This document shows, piece by piece, positions 7,401-7,980 of a stretch of 7,980 nucleotides of DNA. The DNA is taken from contig NZYH01000034.1 in assembly GCA_002697825.1 (NCBI GenBank), forward strand, positions 3,027 to 11,006. Direction: 5' to 3'. Below the pieces are notes generated by a model. That model saw nothing but the letters and a program-made list of their open reading frames with translations. It did not search any database and had not been told where the DNA came from. This DNA is from Nitrospina sp. (GTDB lineage Bacteria > Nitrospinota > Nitrospinia > Nitrospinales > VA-1). Position 1 is the first letter of the stretch, and each line of letters starts with the position of its first letter. A program made the translations under genes and the position numbers.

Positions 7401-7490
7401 TGTTTCTCCTTTCCAGATACCATTCTTTTTTGCGAATTAGGATTTAGCACACGCTTCAACTGAAAGAATTATATGGGTTTATCATAGATT

Positions 7491-7520
7491 AGCATATATC
7501 CAATATGAAAGCCCTGTCAA
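7491..7520 (-). promoter_or_regulatory. Promoter for the B12 radical SAM gene
   Basis: On the minus strand there is a perfect TTGACA (7515-7520) with TATGCT (7491-7496) after 18 bp, or TATATG (7493-7498) after 16 bp. Each -10 matches four of six consensus bases. A perfect TATAAT at 7468-7473 has no matching -35. The site lies about 90 bp upstream of the ATG. Confidence 0.5.
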
Positions 7521-7525
7521 CCCGA

Positions 7526-7546
7526 GTCCATGCTTTGGGGTCCATG
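7526..7546. repeat. Short direct repeat GTCCATG between the divergent promoters
   Basis: GTCCATG occurs at 7526-7532 and again at 7540-7546, 14 bp apart. It sits just upstream of both divergent -35 boxes, where a regulator could bind. Seven bases is short, so chance is possible. Confidence 0.25.
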
Positions 7547-7572
7547 ATAGTTTGATGCTCTTTGCCGAGCAG

Positions 7573-7602
7573 TTGACAGTGTTTGTTCAAAAGGATTATA
7601 CT
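7573..7602 (+). promoter_or_regulatory. Sigma70-type promoter for the gene at 7673
   Basis: A perfect -35 TTGACA (7573-7578) and a -10 TATACT (7597-7602, five of six) are separated by 18 bp. It lies about 70 bp upstream of the TTG start and is divergent from the promoter at 7491-7520. Confidence 0.7.
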
Positions 7603-7672
7603 TAACAGATTCCGGAAACTCTTTTAAAAATATTGGTTTATTGTTTTATTCCTGTAAGGAAGGAGATTTGAG

Positions 7673-7980
7673 TTGAGCGACCAAGATACTGAAACTAAAG
7701 AAACAACGGATTCTTCAGAGGCTCCTGAAGAAAAAGAAGTAGATCACCTTGCCGATTTGAGTGAGTTAGAGAAGATCAAAGCTGAACTCCAAAAAGAAAA
7801 GGAGAAGGCTGCTCAAGAACTCGCAGAAGGTGAAGAAGAAGATGAAGATCTAAGAGAGGTAGATTACCTTCAAAAGTTAATCACCCTTTCTGTTAAATTC
7901 GATCATCATATTGGCATGTACTTGATGCCAGCGTTTATTGATTGTGGATTAAAATATGACCACCGTCTTGCTGAAAGTTA
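7673..7980 (+). CDS. Unrecognised protein with acidic N-terminus, TTG start (3' end outside window)
   Basis: The frame opens at TTG 7673-7675, seven bases after a strong AAGGAAGGAG Shine-Dalgarno site (7656-7665), and stays open to the window end (102 full codons). There is no in-frame ATG until about residue 83, so TTG is the sensible start. The first ~60 residues are polar, with many Glu and Asp and a probable charged helix or coiled coil (about 30-53, ELEKIKAELQKEKEK). A more ordinary, folded-looking segment follows from about residue 63, beginning DYLQKLITLS and containing FDHHIGMYL. There is no signal peptide. I do not recognise the family. A good promoter at 7573-7602 supports that it is expressed; it is transcribed away from the B12 radical SAM gene. 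Confidence 0.75.
   Translation, partial: MSDQDTETKETTDSSEAPEEKEVDHLADLSELEKIKAELQKEKEKAAQELAEGEEEDEDLREVDYLQKLITLSVKFDHHIGMYLMPAFIDCGLKYDHRLAES

Overview
The window carries seven protein-coding genes, two of them cut by the window edges. There are no RNA genes, insertion sequences, phage genes or CRISPR repeats. The DNA is somewhat AT-leaning by eye. Clear Shine-Dalgarno sites, sigma70-type -35/-10 boxes and a rho-independent terminator all indicate a bacterium. NHL-propeller proteins, TPR proteins and B12-type radical SAM enzymes together are common in environmental Gram-negative lineages such as Nitrospinota, deltaproteobacterial groups and SAR324. No gene here fixes the taxon, so that placement is only a guess.

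Left part, plus strand: the 3' part of an NHL beta-propeller gene (1-1200) contains five ~65-residue blades and two strongly acidic stretches. A strong terminator follows (1251-1290). Only 10 bases after it starts a small flavodoxin-fold NAD(P)H-dependent FMN reductase-like gene (1301-1825), which converges on the next gene.

Centre and right, minus strand, read in transcription order: a 598-residue B12-binding-type radical SAM protein (7400-5604); then, behind its own good promoter (5487-5516), a run of three genes. These are an eight-repeat TPR protein (5434-4319), a MidA/NDUFAF7-like SAM methyltransferase homologue (4296-2911, 22 bp gap) and a second radical SAM protein (2852-1839, GTG start, 58 bp gap). 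The second radical SAM protein has an unusual CX7CX2C cluster motif and a SPASM-like cysteine-rich C-terminus. The spacing suggests a TPR-methyltransferase-radical SAM operon, with the B12 radical SAM gene as a same-strand neighbour that may be co-regulated.

Right edge: a 272-bp intergenic region (7401-7672) holds two divergent promoters. One drives the B12 radical SAM gene. The other drives a plus-strand gene that starts with TTG at 7673 behind a strong ribosome binding site and runs off the window. That gene encodes an acidic N-terminus followed by a segment I do not recognise. All three promoters share the 8-mer GTTGACAG and can be read with an 18-bp spacer.

Inference: two SAM-radical enzymes with non-canonical cluster motifs, a SAM-dependent methyltransferase homologue and a TPR scaffold suggest a modification or maturation pathway acting on a protein or metabolite. 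The substrate cannot be read from the window.
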